From positions 2,356,001-2,420,000 of the forward strand of contig OY782499.1 in the NCBI GenBank assembly GCA_963677815.1: a stretch of DNA of 64,000 nt, given 5' to 3'. A program made the translations under genes and the position numbers. The notes under the pieces were generated by a model that was not told the origin of the DNA, made no database searches, and worked only from the letters and a program-made list of their open reading frames with translations. Below, piece after piece: positions 52,915 through 62,870 of the stretch. Positions within the stretch are counted from its first letter, which is position 1. Every line of letters starts with the position of its first letter. This stretch comes from JAEKNW01 sp963677815 (GTDB lineage: Bacteria; Cloacimonadota; Cloacimonadia; Cloacimonadales; JAFGVF01).

Positions 52915-54762
52915 TTAATCTATGTAAGCACTTACTCTAAAGTACTTGAGTTTATTTTCTAATATGGCGTAATTATAGCTTGTAGCATCGACTTCTATTA
53001 CCTCTGTTTCTATTACCTCGAATTCTGGAGCATCGCACACAAAGAGCTTATACTTGACGTTCTTGGTGCTGATATTATTACCTTCTACATCCAATAACAC
53101 AGGAGACCAGGAAATAGTCATTAGTGTATCATTTCTAGCTATAGCTACATTGTTAGGAGGTAATGGGTCATAGTCTTGCATCTGGAAAGAACCATCATAG
53201 AAAGCTATTACCCGAAAGAAATTAAGCGTTTCTCCTAATGCTGGTATATAAGTATAAGAAGTAGTAGAGACTGTATCTCTGTCGGCATAAGCGATCTCAA
53301 AATCTGGAGAATCTCCACGTAACACTATATATTGTATAGGGAGTGATGATATGTTATTCCCTTCTATATCAAGCAATACAGGAGACCAGGAAAGCACTAA
53401 AGTAGTATCTACCTGTGTTATTTGCAGGTTTTGAGGTGGTATAGGTTTGCTGTAGCTATTTTCATACTCTAAATAGAAATCTAAATCAAGCTTTCTCCCT
53501 GGAAGTCCTGAACCACTACCTCTAGATAATAAAGTTCCTGCTTCAGTAGTAAATGTCCATGATGCCTCGTTTCCTTTTGTTCCTTTTTCAATAAATGAAT
53601 AGGTATAAGTAGAATCAGGGTCTAAATTGAAGGTAATCAAAGAATCTGCTGTATCAACCAAGCTATATTGTCTATTGAAAATATTAATCCCTGCATATCC
53701 GTTAATATCAGACCAACCATCACCCCAAGAATCGTGTAAATGAAGATTTACTTGCATTTCTCCAGTCGGCAAACTATCAAGCTTAGTAGGGTGGATAACT
53801 CCAATTCCATAATGTCTATAACCAGAATAAGTACCACCCCAAGGCATTGAGTGCATATAATGATCCCACGTATTATGAAGATACATTTCTCTGGTTTTTC
53901 GATTATATCCCACACCAACCATACTATGGCCATAAGTATGAATAATAACAGGATGGCCAGCATCTATCTCTCTCATATATTCACCCCAAGTAAAACCATC
54001 AGGACCATCACTAAGAGGATTCCCTGATTCATTGATAGCTCCATATATATTTTGAGAATACACAAGGTCTACCGCATATCCACGAGACTCAAAGAACAGC
54101 TTGAGTCCGTGCATGGCATCTCTTTGGGGAGGTTGATTATATTCCCGATCATCAAAATCATAAAGTTTTTGCATTCTGGAAACAACAAAAGACATTCCAT
54201 CCCTGTTTTGCCAGTTGTGCCATTGGTTCGTACCTATATAGTCAGCTACACAATTAGGCTCATGTTCTTCCCAAAGCAAAGAGTCACCCACGCTATCATA
54301 ATATGGATCCTCATAACTCATAAAAGTATACCAATAATCATCAACATGGCCTTTTGTTTGGAGTCCATCAAGCCCTTGTCTAGACGCGGCAAGAGGATTA
54401 AGCCAAGACCCTGCTTCTCCAGAAAAACCACTAGGTCCCCAATCATCATTAATGGGCATCACACCTCCATGAGAAGGGCCTGTATAGATATTATCATAGC
54501 CGTTTCTATCGTAGTAAGCTGCAATCATTGTAGCAGAGGTTGCTGTACATCCAAAAGACCACTCATAAGCAGGCACTCCCTCGATAATCACAATATCATC
54601 TAATTCTACACTACCTCTAGCCTTATTAAATCTTACAGCCGTTTTCCTACCATCCCACCCTTTTGGAGGTGGAGAACCAGGTACATATTGTGCAACCAAC
54701 CCATCACTCCAGAGGAAGCCAATAAAGATCATCATCCCCACACACAACCAAACTCTTTTCAC
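52915..54762 (-). CDS. Secreted C39-like cysteine peptidase with Fn3-like domains (prophage cargo)
   Basis: A 615-residue exported protein. Signal peptide (VWLCVGMMIFIGFLWSDGLVAQ), then a papain-like/C39_2-type peptidase domain: Cys72 in WSFGCTATSATMIAAYYDRNG, His279 in IIHTYGHSMVGVGYN and Asn297/Asp300 in YLHNTWDH. A beta-sandwich region follows, then two Fn3-like repeats (LSWSPVLLDIEGNNIS and ISWSPVLLDVEGNNIS). The last repeat ends at the stop, with no FlgD sorting tail. Start is GTG at 54762, sharing one base with the stop of the lipoprotein gene, with AGGAGG before it. Not a virion protein by its Sec signal; probably lysogenic cargo. Substrate unknown. Confidence 0.75.
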   Translation of the reverse strand: MKRVWLCVGMMIFIGFLWSDGLVAQYVPGSPPPKGWDGRKTAVRFNKARGSVELDDIVIIEGVPAYEWSFGCTATSATMIAAYYDRNGYDNIYTGPSHGGVMPINDDWGPSGFSGEAGSWLNPLAASRQGLDGLQTKGHVDDYWYTFMSYEDPYYDSVGDSLLWEEHEPNCVADYIGTNQWHNWQNRDGMSFVVSRMQKLYDFDDREYNQPPQRDAMHGLKLFFESRGYAVDLVYSQNIYGAINESGNPLSDGPDGFTWGEYMREIDAGHPVIIHTYGHSMVGVGYNRKTREMYLHNTWDHYMHSMPWGGTYSGYRHYGIGVIHPTKLDSLPTGEMQVNLHLHDSWGDGWSDINGYAGINIFNRQYSLVDTADSLITFNLDPDSTYTYSFIEKGTKGNEASWTFTTEAGTLLSRGSGSGLPGRKLDLDFYLEYENSYSKPIPPQNLQITQVDTTLVLSWSPVLLDIEGNNISSLPIQYIVLRGDSPDFEIAYADRDTVSTTSYTYIPALGETLNFFRVIAFYDGSFQMQDYDPLPPNNVAIARNDTLMTISWSPVLLDVEGNNISTKNVKYKLFVCDAPEFEVIETEVIEVDATSYNYAILENKLKYFRVSAYID

Positions 54763-54980
54763 TACTCCTCCTTTTGGTATTTTCCGATGAAATGATCATC
54801 AACGAAGATGCTATCATTAGAGATGTAGTAATCTATATCAGTAGCAATTCCCACAAGTGAACCGTCATCTTCAGCAAAGACAAAATACGGCTCTAAATCT
54901 TCGATTGTTGGGCTTGTTTTTTCTTCCTGGACACAAGACATCAGTAGCATAATTAACACGATTAAAAGCAGGTTTTTCAT
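54762..54980 (-). CDS. Small lipoprotein, coupled to the peptidase gene
   Basis: A 72-residue lipoprotein: signal peptide LLLIVLIMLLMSC with lipobox LMSC (Cys14), then an acidic mature part (TIEDLEPYFVFAEDDGSLVGIATDIDYYISND). A frame from 55022 adds 14 residues, but AAGGAG lies before the ATG at 54980, which gives a regular signal peptide. Its stop overlaps the peptidase GTG. It may be an inhibitor, chaperone or immunity partner of the peptidase; that is only an inference from coupling. Confidence 0.7.
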   Translation of the reverse strand: MKNLLLIVLIMLLMSCVQEEKTSPTIEDLEPYFVFAEDDGSLVGIATDIDYYISNDSIFVDDHFIGKYQKEE

Positions 54981-54996
54981 TATATTTCTCCTTGAT

Positions 54997-57276
54997 TTAG
55001 TTAGATATTTGAGAGGTACCATCGAAGCACCATGTTCTTAAGAAATTGCTATCATTAACATGGTAGAAAGCACCCTTGATAAGATTTGCATTTGGTTCTT
55101 TCGCTGGGAGCAAGCCAAGATACAAAGCTTTAAAAGGGACCTGAAAAGTCATTTGATAAAACCCTGCCCATTGAGAGGTAGTACCAGGAGTGAAAGCAGG
55201 AAAGGCCACAGGATCTAGTTCCCCACCAAATACAGAAACAAAGTGATGAGTGATACTGTAATCTGTAGTTGGGAAGTAAGCCAAAGACTCAACGTCTCCT
55301 GTGCCTGAGAAGTAATATCTACCTGCAGGGAGAAGAACCCCTAAAGAGATGATGTTCTCATTGGCTACCAATGCGAAAGATTCCTCATATATCACTACAT
55401 CATTTTCATAATTATATAGCTGTACCAGCACATTATCGGCTTCTTTCATATAGAGCTTAGTTTGGGAAAGCCAGACAGGAGTCTTAATCTCCAAAAAAAG
55501 GCCTAATTCAGTGCAAAAGGCAGTAGCTGTTGAATATGCAGGCCCTATAATGAAAGACTGGAGATTTGCATTAGAGTAGATGTCCATGTGGGTAGTTCTG
55601 GCTAATGCAGAGAGCGAAGCCTTATTATCTACTTCATCAGAAAGAGTGTTAAGTGCTGTTTGGTTTGCTTTAGTATTTACCACTCCCTCCAGGTTTGATA
55701 GGGCTGTTTTATCTGCCTTGGAAGTCTGCAGAGCTGTAACATTAGCATTAGTATCATCCAGATCATCATTGCTTGCCTTTTCTGCTATGTCAGTTGAAAG
55801 GTCTGCTACTGCTGTTGAAAGAGCTGAACTAGAGGCTTTAGATGCTAAGTCTGTTGTTAGGTTGGTTATTTTGGATTGAGAAAGAGAACCATCTAATATA
55901 TTAGAATTGTCACTATATTCAAACATTCTAATACCAGAGATATATTGGGTGCTATCCCACCCAACATTATCTCTACCTGGTAGCTTACGATAATTCATAT
56001 ATAAATTTAGTTTAATATACGCACATGCCAATGGTATCATATTATTATAAATACCAGGTGCTGCAGTAGATAATTTTCTGGCACCCTTATCTAAAATCTT
56101 TTCATAAAAGACCCACTCAGTTGTAGGCTTCACATAACCTAAAGACCAGCCATTACCATTAAAGGCGTGCTGAGAGACAGAAGTACCTGCTAGTATTGTA
56201 GGCCCGGAATAAACAGAACTCAGTGTTATTATATTTCCATTGATTGCTGTAAATATTATAGGTGCTGTCCTAGAATAAACTTCTTCTGGGTATTTATACC
56301 CATATGTATTAGACCAATTCCATACTATCATTTGTCTAAAAGTGTATGTAGGGTTACTTGCATCCCAGTTTGTAGAATCTGCGACTTCAAAAGTTGTGTC
56401 GCCAGCAACTAAATCATTTATAAGGGTAGTAGTAGTTCCTTCAACGAATCCGCAGTGTTTAGGCCTAATACTAAGACCATCGACATCAAAAAAATCAAGC
56501 CTAGGATAAAACAAATCCTCTCTCGGAAGGTTAGGATCTGAAATATGTTTTGCCCAAAGAGTAAGAGCTATTTTTTTGGATAAATCAACAGTAATCCGTT
56601 CAGAAGTAACATATTGCCCACCTTCAGAAGTTCTTAAAGAACCATTGAAACCAGTAGGAGAATCAGAACCATCATAAGTAAGCCCTGGGAAGTTGTAATT
56701 ATTTCCCAATAGTAGATTGCCATTCGTTATTAAATTTGTGCCAATTGACTCTCTTTTTTCTTCTACAAATGCCACCTCCTCCTTCGTAGCACTTTCACTT
56801 TCTAACGTCCCAATCCTACCAGTAGCAGTATCTAAATCTGCTTGGTCAGCCTTATTGTTAACAGTGTTGCTCAAAGAATTAAGTGCAGACTGACTTGCTT
56901 TAGTTCCAACCTCATTTGCAAGATCAGTCAAATCAGCTTGACTAGCCTTATCTGCCACATCAGAAGCCAATGAATCAACTTGAGATTGTTCTGCTTTCCC
57001 ATCAACCACACCAGAGAGAGAATCCAAATCGTCTTGACTTGCCTTACCTGCCAAAGTCTCATTAATAGTAGTAATATCAGAAGCATCAGCTTTATCTGCA
57101 ATAGCAGTTTCTAATTCTGTTTTTGCAGAAGTTAGTTCTTCTTTAGTAGCTTTCTGATCTGAAGCTTTCCAGATATTATCCTGATTCCCTTTGAGAAAAT
57201 CAATTCTCTTAGTATTAAGCTTCTTTTCGCCTTTGAGATACTCTAGCATAGTAACTGGTTTCTTAATATCTATCAT
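54997..57276 (-). CDS. Phage tail fibre with coiled-coil repeats
   Basis: A 759-residue protein. Residues about 45-165 hold 16-residue coiled-coil repeats of the form LxxxVxxKAxQxxL (SLASDVADKASQADLTDLAN and so on). A globular domain of about 290 residues (GTNLITNGNLLLGNNYNFPG to ISGIRMFEYSDN) follows, then a second repeat block (ALSNLEGVVNTKANQTALNTL) and a C-terminal domain of about 190 residues, likely receptor binding. This architecture is that of trimeric tail fibres. The start overlaps the 57273 gene stop (ATGA). Confidence 0.82.
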   Translation of the reverse strand: MIDIKKPVTMLEYLKGEKKLNTKRIDFLKGNQDNIWKASDQKATKEELTSAKTELETAIADKADASDITTINETLAGKASQDDLDSLSGVVDGKAEQSQVDSLASDVADKASQADLTDLANEVGTKASQSALNSLSNTVNNKADQADLDTATGRIGTLESESATKEEVAFVEEKRESIGTNLITNGNLLLGNNYNFPGLTYDGSDSPTGFNGSLRTSEGGQYVTSERITVDLSKKIALTLWAKHISDPNLPREDLFYPRLDFFDVDGLSIRPKHCGFVEGTTTTLINDLVAGDTTFEVADSTNWDASNPTYTFRQMIVWNWSNTYGYKYPEEVYSRTAPIIFTAINGNIITLSSVYSGPTILAGTSVSQHAFNGNGWSLGYVKPTTEWVFYEKILDKGARKLSTAAPGIYNNMIPLACAYIKLNLYMNYRKLPGRDNVGWDSTQYISGIRMFEYSDNSNILDGSLSQSKITNLTTDLASKASSSALSTAVADLSTDIAEKASNDDLDDTNANVTALQTSKADKTALSNLEGVVNTKANQTALNTLSDEVDNKASLSALARTTHMDIYSNANLQSFIIGPAYSTATAFCTELGLFLEIKTPVWLSQTKLYMKEADNVLVQLYNYENDVVIYEESFALVANENIISLGVLLPAGRYYFSGTGDVESLAYFPTTDYSITHHFVSVFGGELDPVAFPAFTPGTTSQWAGFYQMTFQVPFKALYLGLLPAKEPNANLIKGAFYHVNDSNFLRTWCFDGTSQISN

Positions 57277-58088
57277 TGTGCTGAAGCCTCTGATATATTT
57301 CGTGCTAAAGTGACAGAGTTCTGAAGCTCATTACTTAGTAAGGTAATCAGAGCTGGGTCATTTTTAGCCTGCTCCACAAAAGCAGCAATTGTGATATTCT
57401 CCTCTATGTTTCGAACCCTTTCTGCTATTGGAGTCTCATACCCCTGGTAAGTAAGTGATTGCTCATTAGCCTCCACAAACTCGCTTTCAGAAAAATAAGC
57501 ATAGCACTTCACGTACAGAACATCTCCCACATCCACACCAGAGAGAATGTCAAAAGGTATAGTGGTTCTGGATGCGGTGAAATCTTGAGTTAGCACCTCA
57601 ACTACGGTAGAAAGGAGTCCTGTACCTTCCTTTTTCGACACAACGGCTCTCCAGAAACGAGGAGCTACATCTGCTGGGGAAATAGAGCAATCAATCTCAA
57701 CATAACCAGGTATTTCTCTAGCACGTGCAGAGATAACCACATTCTCAGTATTGGTGGTAAGAATAGCCTGTATTTCAGCTAGTTTTTCGTATATATCAGA
57801 AAGAGCTGATGCTACTGGAACCACACGAGTGCCATCATCATAATCCACATTAACAGCATTCCCAAGATCCGAAATACTGGAAGCAAGAGCAGAGATAGCA
57901 TCTTCCACAGAAGAAGCATCAGGCATTTCGATTTGATTGGCTTGGTGTTTATATCCCTCACCTGTGGTGTGGCCTGCGTGATTGCTTTCGTTGGCATCAA
58001 CAGCAGACTTGATATTATCAAGATTAGTATTCATTGTAGGACCCCAACCGTTGGAACCTACAGCAGGTTTTGTTATTGTTAATGGCAT
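57273..58088 (-). CDS. Phage tail/baseplate-associated protein
   Basis: A 271-residue protein. The opening ITKPAVGSNGWGPTMNTNLDNIKSAVDANES is typical of tail-fibre or baseplate-attachment proteins (a structural motif NGWG-x-NTNLDNI). The middle has EDAISALASSISDLGNAV, and the rest a beta-rich domain (FWRAVVSKKEGTGLLSTVV). It lies immediately upstream of the fibre gene and likely joins the fibre to the tail tip. RBS AAGGAGGAAAA is strong. Confidence 0.7.
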   Translation of the reverse strand: MPLTITKPAVGSNGWGPTMNTNLDNIKSAVDANESNHAGHTTGEGYKHQANQIEMPDASSVEDAISALASSISDLGNAVNVDYDDGTRVVPVASALSDIYEKLAEIQAILTTNTENVVISARAREIPGYVEIDCSISPADVAPRFWRAVVSKKEGTGLLSTVVEVLTQDFTASRTTIPFDILSGVDVGDVLYVKCYAYFSESEFVEANEQSLTYQGYETPIAERVRNIEENITIAAFVEQAKNDPALITLLSNELQNSVTLARNISEASAQ

Positions 58089-58097
58089 TTTTCCTCC

Positions 58098-58550
58098 TTA
58101 GAAACCATAATTCTCGCCATAGCTATTGCCATAGCCATAAACATTTGCTAAATCTATTGGTGTATAGTTTTCATATATGGCCACAAAACTATATTTCACC
58201 TCTTCATCTACAAAACGACTATCATCAGGAGAAGGAGGTAGTTCATCTACAACAACAGAAAACTGAACAACCTCTTCATCTCTTTCAAACTCTATAAAGA
58301 ATATCGCACCTTCAAGCCCGTTACCTACTGGGGAGTTAAGTCTATTATACAGTGTTTTCCATTCAGCAGGGGAAACTACAGAACTTACTTCAAAAATATC
58401 TTCATGATAAGGATATTTCTTGATTCTGACTGTTGGATTGATAGCCGAAACCCTATCTATTTTATACTTAAGTTTAGGCTTATACTCGATTTTTGACTCA
58501 AACTGATCTATTGAAAATACACCATCTATTATACTGATTATCTTAAGCAT
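58098..58550 (-). CDS. Phage tail protein, unknown function
   Basis: A 150-residue protein of no recognised family, beta-rich (FSIDQFESKIEYKPKLKYKIDRVS; EDIFEVSSVVSPAEWKTLYNRL) and ending YGYGNSYGENYGF. A frame from 58661 overlaps the previous gene widely; the ATG at 58550, with GGAGG four bases before it, gives an eight-base overlap and is preferred. Position between the 484-residue protein and the fibre module suggests a tail-tip component. Confidence 0.65.
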   Translation of the reverse strand: MLKIISIIDGVFSIDQFESKIEYKPKLKYKIDRVSAINPTVRIKKYPYHEDIFEVSSVVSPAEWKTLYNRLNSPVGNGLEGAIFFIEFERDEEVVQFSVVVDELPPSPDDSRFVDEEVKYSFVAIYENYTPIDLANVYGYGNSYGENYGF

Positions 58551-59997
58551 ATAACCTCCATGCTTTGATTTTATACTCCCTTTTAATAGGATTGGGAGTG
58601 AACTCCACAACCCTAGAGCTTTCACCATCGAAAAGAAGTGTATCAAACAAACTAATTTCATAATCTCCTGCTAGTACTATATCTAATAGCATTGTCTGTG
58701 AGATATCTTGAGAATGAAACTCAGATACCACTTCTGCTAAAGCTCTACTATCCCCCATTAAAGTATTAAGACTACTTTCCTGTAACTTCTCAGGGAAAAT
58801 ATGAGATTCTTCCATTTCTACAATATCATCGGAAGAAATGCTTATTGTATTTCCATTACTTGTTTTTGGGGTGAGCTTTAGAGTTCCCTCATTATCACAC
58901 CACAAAGCCATTCTTTTAACGATCATGGTTTGTCTTAGAACATCCTTTTGCACTAGTAAAGCCTGGTCTTCATAAGGAGAAAAACCACTATTCAGCCTAT
59001 ATGATGAAGATACAGGGCCACTATAAGACACTTCTATAGGCACAGGAGCATTAAGAAATCCATAATCTAGTTGCCCATAAGCAACAGAATGAGAATAGCT
59101 TTTAGAGCCTATAGTTATGTTATTATTAGCGGGTATAACACTGCCTTGATAAAACAGTGGATATTTAATTGAGAATTTTTCCTTTACCTTATATTCCCAG
59201 TCAGAGCTTCCATCAGCATCAATATACTCATCTACATCTAGACTTTCGACAGGTGCTAAACATAGATTATTGAACACTTCCCAAACTTTACCATAGAAAT
59301 GCCCACCCTGAACCTTGCCTCCACTAGTTTTACCTTTAGGCTGATAAGCTAAATATATCAGTTTAAGTCCGTTATAATTTCTAAAATATATATATTGGGA
59401 CAAGAAATCCAAATCTCCCTGGGAGTCATTCTTGATCTCTAAGACTCTATTTACTATACTGGTGAAATCACATCTATAAATTACTTTATTTGTTGTATTT
59501 ATCATAGTTGATGGTGTTTGTATGTCACTTGATAATCCTACATTTAGGCCTAGCCTTAATCTGATATCATCATTATACATCCAAAATATGTCAGATATAG
59601 TATAATAGTAAGGCCAATACCTTCTTTTTAAATCTGAATATATGTAATAAAGCTTGAGCATATCATAAGAAGTAACCTCTATATTTGAGTTAGCTTTATT
59701 GCGTGAAACACCTGCCAAATCTATCAATCCTGTGAATTTTAAGCTATCATCAATATAAAAGCGTATCTTATATAATGAGATACCTCTATCAAGGATTTGA
59801 CCAGGAGTAAGTAAGGCACCCTCAATCCACTCATCAGCTATAAAAGTAAGTTTTAATCGCATAGGTTCCATAGCAAAATAGCTAACCGATGCCATTTTCT
59901 TGGCTGAGAAAGAAAAATCAATTAAACTTGTACTTTCTGAAGTAGTATAAGCTATATCTCCTGAAACCCAATTGATGAACTCAACCTTACATCTCAT
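58543..59997 (-). CDS. Putative distal tail / baseplate hub protein
   Basis: A 484-residue protein of phage-tail type. The first part (FINWVSGDIAYTTSESTSLIDFSF, then YKIRFYIDDSLKFTGLIDLAGVSR and TSYDMLKLYYIYSD) matches the pattern of tail-associated proteins gp27/hub-like in position and sequence style (FTGLID before SYD). The end FDTLLFDGESSRVVEFTPNPIKREYKIKAW is common in such proteins. Directly follows the tape measure gene, the normal place for a distal tail protein. The ATG overlaps the tape measure stop (ATGA). Assignment rests mostly on position. Confidence 0.6.
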   Translation of the reverse strand: MRCKVEFINWVSGDIAYTTSESTSLIDFSFSAKKMASVSYFAMEPMRLKLTFIADEWIEGALLTPGQILDRGISLYKIRFYIDDSLKFTGLIDLAGVSRNKANSNIEVTSYDMLKLYYIYSDLKRRYWPYYYTISDIFWMYNDDIRLRLGLNVGLSSDIQTPSTMINTTNKVIYRCDFTSIVNRVLEIKNDSQGDLDFLSQYIYFRNYNGLKLIYLAYQPKGKTSGGKVQGGHFYGKVWEVFNNLCLAPVESLDVDEYIDADGSSDWEYKVKEKFSIKYPLFYQGSVIPANNNITIGSKSYSHSVAYGQLDYGFLNAPVPIEVSYSGPVSSSYRLNSGFSPYEDQALLVQKDVLRQTMIVKRMALWCDNEGTLKLTPKTSNGNTISISSDDIVEMEESHIFPEKLQESSLNTLMGDSRALAEVVSEFHSQDISQTMLLDIVLAGDYEISLFDTLLFDGESSRVVEFTPNPIKREYKIKAWRLYA

Positions 59998-62870
59998 CGG
60001 GTAACACTCCTTACAATATCCCCTTTTTCCGATTTTTCCGAGAATATCTCATCATCTCCATACTCTAATACTTCATTAGCTGATATCTTGTTGATTACAG
60101 TCATTTTCTTGTTTTTAAGTTCTTGTCTAAGAAGCTTAACCTCTGATATTAAAGAATCTATCATACTGTTACTATTAGAAGAAACCTGACCACCAGAAGC
60201 ATAAGCGAAGCTTGGAGCTGAAACAGGAGCAGGTAAGTTCGGCATTGATAATCCCGAGAAAGAACGTTTGATAGCTTCTAATGGAGCATTATTGATGAAA
60301 TCCATGAAGTTAACGCCGAGCTCTTTCACTCTTTGTTTTCGAGTAATATATTCATCACCTTCAGCTTCTATTAAGATACCTCCATTAGAATGAGAAGGAC
60401 CAGCCAAAAGACCTGTAAGACCACCCTTTTCAGCTTTGTTGTATTTAGTAGCTTCGATTCTCTTAACGTTTGCCAAACCAGATACTATAGCAGCTGCAGC
60501 TGCAGCAGTACCAAGTGCAGGCCCAACAATTGGAATACCTGCAAGAGATTTAAAGGCAGAAACAGCAGAAGCATAAGTATCTACTAGAGCTTGAGCTTGT
60601 GCCATTCTTTTCCAAGCCATAAAACCATCTTTCCCAAACCCTTCTGCCACAGTTGCCATATTACCAAAGAAACCAGAAGCTAAAGCTAATTGTCTTTGAT
60701 TCTTTTCTTCCTCTATCTGCACCAAAGCATCAGCTCTAAGCTGAGCAATACGTTCCTCTTCCATACCGGAAACAATCAAAGCATCATGCTTTTTATCGAA
60801 GAAGTCATTGACTGCTTGCATCTGAGCATCATAAGGCCAAACATCATCTTGATATCTCTTTTCAGCACTTTCAATAGTAGCCTGGTTAATTATGGCGAGA
60901 TATTTTTCATACTCTGCAGAACCTTCAGCATAGTGCTTTTTAAGTTCCTTAAGAAGATTATTTCTTTCTTCAATCTCTCTATCAACACCATCTTTGCTCA
61001 TTCCTGCCACTTTCGCAGTAAATGCTCCTTTCTCCTGGATTAGCTTCATATTAGCAGACTTTTCTATACTAGTTAGTTCATCTTTGGCTTTTTGATATTC
61101 TTCGCTTTCAGCACCGTATGTATCAGCTACTTTGGCGAGATATTTCTCGAAGTCTTCTTTCATCTGCTCTATGCTTACAGTGCTAAGTTGAGATATATCA
61201 GCGTAATATTGAATTAGAGACATCTTTTCTTCATTCAAATTTTGTTTATTTTGATTAATAGAAGCAACCTCAATAGCCTTTTCTTTATCAGCTAATTGCT
61301 TTCTTAGTTCCAAAACTTGAGTATATACTTCTTTCTTTCTCTCAATATTATCTTTATCTAATTCACCAATAGCATCATATTCTTTCTCTGCTTCAGCTAA
61401 TCTTTGCCTTATTAGACCAACCTCATCAAGTTTAGCTGTCTCATCTGCTCTCTTTTTCCATTCATAATAAGTCTCTTGAGCTTCTTTCTTGTTCTGGTAG
61501 TGAGTTTTAATTTCATTCTCGATATCTTGATTATTAGCAATCAAAGCATCTCTTTCAGCTATCAATCTTCTTATTTCTGCATTTTTAGAAGGAATAAAGC
61601 TGTCCTGAGAAGGGTCGTCTTTCATTCTTTGTCGTTCTTCTTGAGCTTCTTCGATGAGCTTTTCTAACTGATCTATTTCATCAAGATTCTTAGCCTTGCT
61701 AGCTTTCAATGCGTTCTCGTTAAAGACCTTTATTTCTTCATTATAGTCTTTTAGTTCTTCTGTGCCTTCAACTAATTTACTGTTTAGGTCTGACTGTTTA
61801 TCAGTCATTTCCTTGCTACTCATAGCCCAAACACCAATACCAATTGAAGCAGCAGTAGCTAAGCCAACCCAATTACCCATAAGAGCTGCACCTACAGCCT
61901 GTGCTGTATTTAAAGCTACTTGCTGTACTTTAAGATATACTATCCACCCAGCAATAGCACTAATACCAGCAATTACGCTTTTTGTTAGACGTGGGTAGTC
62001 GTTCATGAAAGATACTATGCTATTCAGAACTTTAACCAAAGGAAGAAGCACACCTTTAATCATATCTCCAAGCTTTTCTTTCAAGTCTCCCACCTGATTA
62101 GAGAACTGCACCATAGCCCCTGCACCTGTCTTAGTCTTATCTTTTGCCATTTCAAAACCATTAGCCATTGCTTCTTGTAATATAGCCATCTTTTCAGTTT
62201 CGTCTTTGGCTGTTTTCAAAGCTGGGATGTATCTCTGAAGTTGATTGAAATCTCCTTCATAAGCTAAGGCTATGCCTTTCATAGCAGTCTCTTGAGATAG
62301 ACCTGCTTTTGCGTAAGCTTCTGCAAGACCGATAGAACCGCGGAGAGCTTCTTCTCTTTTCTCCTGTACTATTCCCATATTGGTAGCAAGTGTGAGAAGT
62401 CCAAGAGTCTGCTCATCTCCTACAGTTGTTACCTTCTGGATAGCTGAAGCATAGTCTTTTAATCTAGAAATCTCTTGTTGAGTAGCTTGCCCCTTCACCT
62501 CTAATGCAGACACCAAAGATTGTTCTGCTATCTCTTGTTCATTGGATAGGCCTAACAGCTCACCAACTGCACCAGATGCCATTTGATAAGCTCTTGAAAC
62601 TGCTTCTACTGCCAAACCTAACTTGGCAACTTGACCTACAATATCATCAGCATTAGAATCAAATATTACGTCCTTATTATCAGGTACTTCATCAATAGCA
62701 CCTTCAACTTCATCAGCACCAGCAACAGCTCCTGAAGTATCAGCATCAATGGTGATGGTTTCAGAAGTCACTCCAAATAACTCGTTAAGCTTAACATTAA
62801 CTGCATTAAGCCCTTTCATCACTTCCTGCAGATCTAATTTGATTTGCATTTCTAGCTTACTTGCCACCAT
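59994..62870 (-). CDS. Tail length tape measure protein
   Basis: A 958-residue protein with the tape measure plan: N-terminal helical region with LVSALEVKGQATQQEISRLKDYASAIQKVTTVGDEQTLGLLTLA, the TMP signature AGLSQETAMKGIALAYEGDFNQLQRYIPALK, membrane-like segments (VIAGISAIAGWIVYLKVQ; VGAALMGNWVGLATAASIGIGVWAM), a long coiled coil of about 350 residues and a glycine-rich C-terminus (GGLTGLLAGPSHSNGGILIEAEGDEYI). It sets tail length and marks a long-tailed phage. ATG at 62870 has its GAGGAGG only one base away; GTG at 62867 is better spaced. It overlaps the frameshift extension by 14 bases. Confidence 0.9.
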   Translation of the reverse strand: MVASKLEMQIKLDLQEVMKGLNAVNVKLNELFGVTSETITIDADTSGAVAGADEVEGAIDEVPDNKDVIFDSNADDIVGQVAKLGLAVEAVSRAYQMASGAVGELLGLSNEQEIAEQSLVSALEVKGQATQQEISRLKDYASAIQKVTTVGDEQTLGLLTLATNMGIVQEKREEALRGSIGLAEAYAKAGLSQETAMKGIALAYEGDFNQLQRYIPALKTAKDETEKMAILQEAMANGFEMAKDKTKTGAGAMVQFSNQVGDLKEKLGDMIKGVLLPLVKVLNSIVSFMNDYPRLTKSVIAGISAIAGWIVYLKVQQVALNTAQAVGAALMGNWVGLATAASIGIGVWAMSSKEMTDKQSDLNSKLVEGTEELKDYNEEIKVFNENALKASKAKNLDEIDQLEKLIEEAQEERQRMKDDPSQDSFIPSKNAEIRRLIAERDALIANNQDIENEIKTHYQNKKEAQETYYEWKKRADETAKLDEVGLIRQRLAEAEKEYDAIGELDKDNIERKKEVYTQVLELRKQLADKEKAIEVASINQNKQNLNEEKMSLIQYYADISQLSTVSIEQMKEDFEKYLAKVADTYGAESEEYQKAKDELTSIEKSANMKLIQEKGAFTAKVAGMSKDGVDREIEERNNLLKELKKHYAEGSAEYEKYLAIINQATIESAEKRYQDDVWPYDAQMQAVNDFFDKKHDALIVSGMEEERIAQLRADALVQIEEEKNQRQLALASGFFGNMATVAEGFGKDGFMAWKRMAQAQALVDTYASAVSAFKSLAGIPIVGPALGTAAAAAAIVSGLANVKRIEATKYNKAEKGGLTGLLAGPSHSNGGILIEAEGDEYITRKQRVKELGVNFMDFINNAPLEAIKRSFSGLSMPNLPAPVSAPSFAYASGGQVSSNSNSMIDSLISEVKLLRQELKNKKMTVINKISANEVLEYGDDEIFSEKSEKGDIVRSVTR

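Noticed and set aside
54052..54603. 183-codon antisense frame in the C39-like peptidase gene
   Set aside because: Shadow frame rich in Ile/Ser/His with no domain; the opposite strand has the catalytic motifs.
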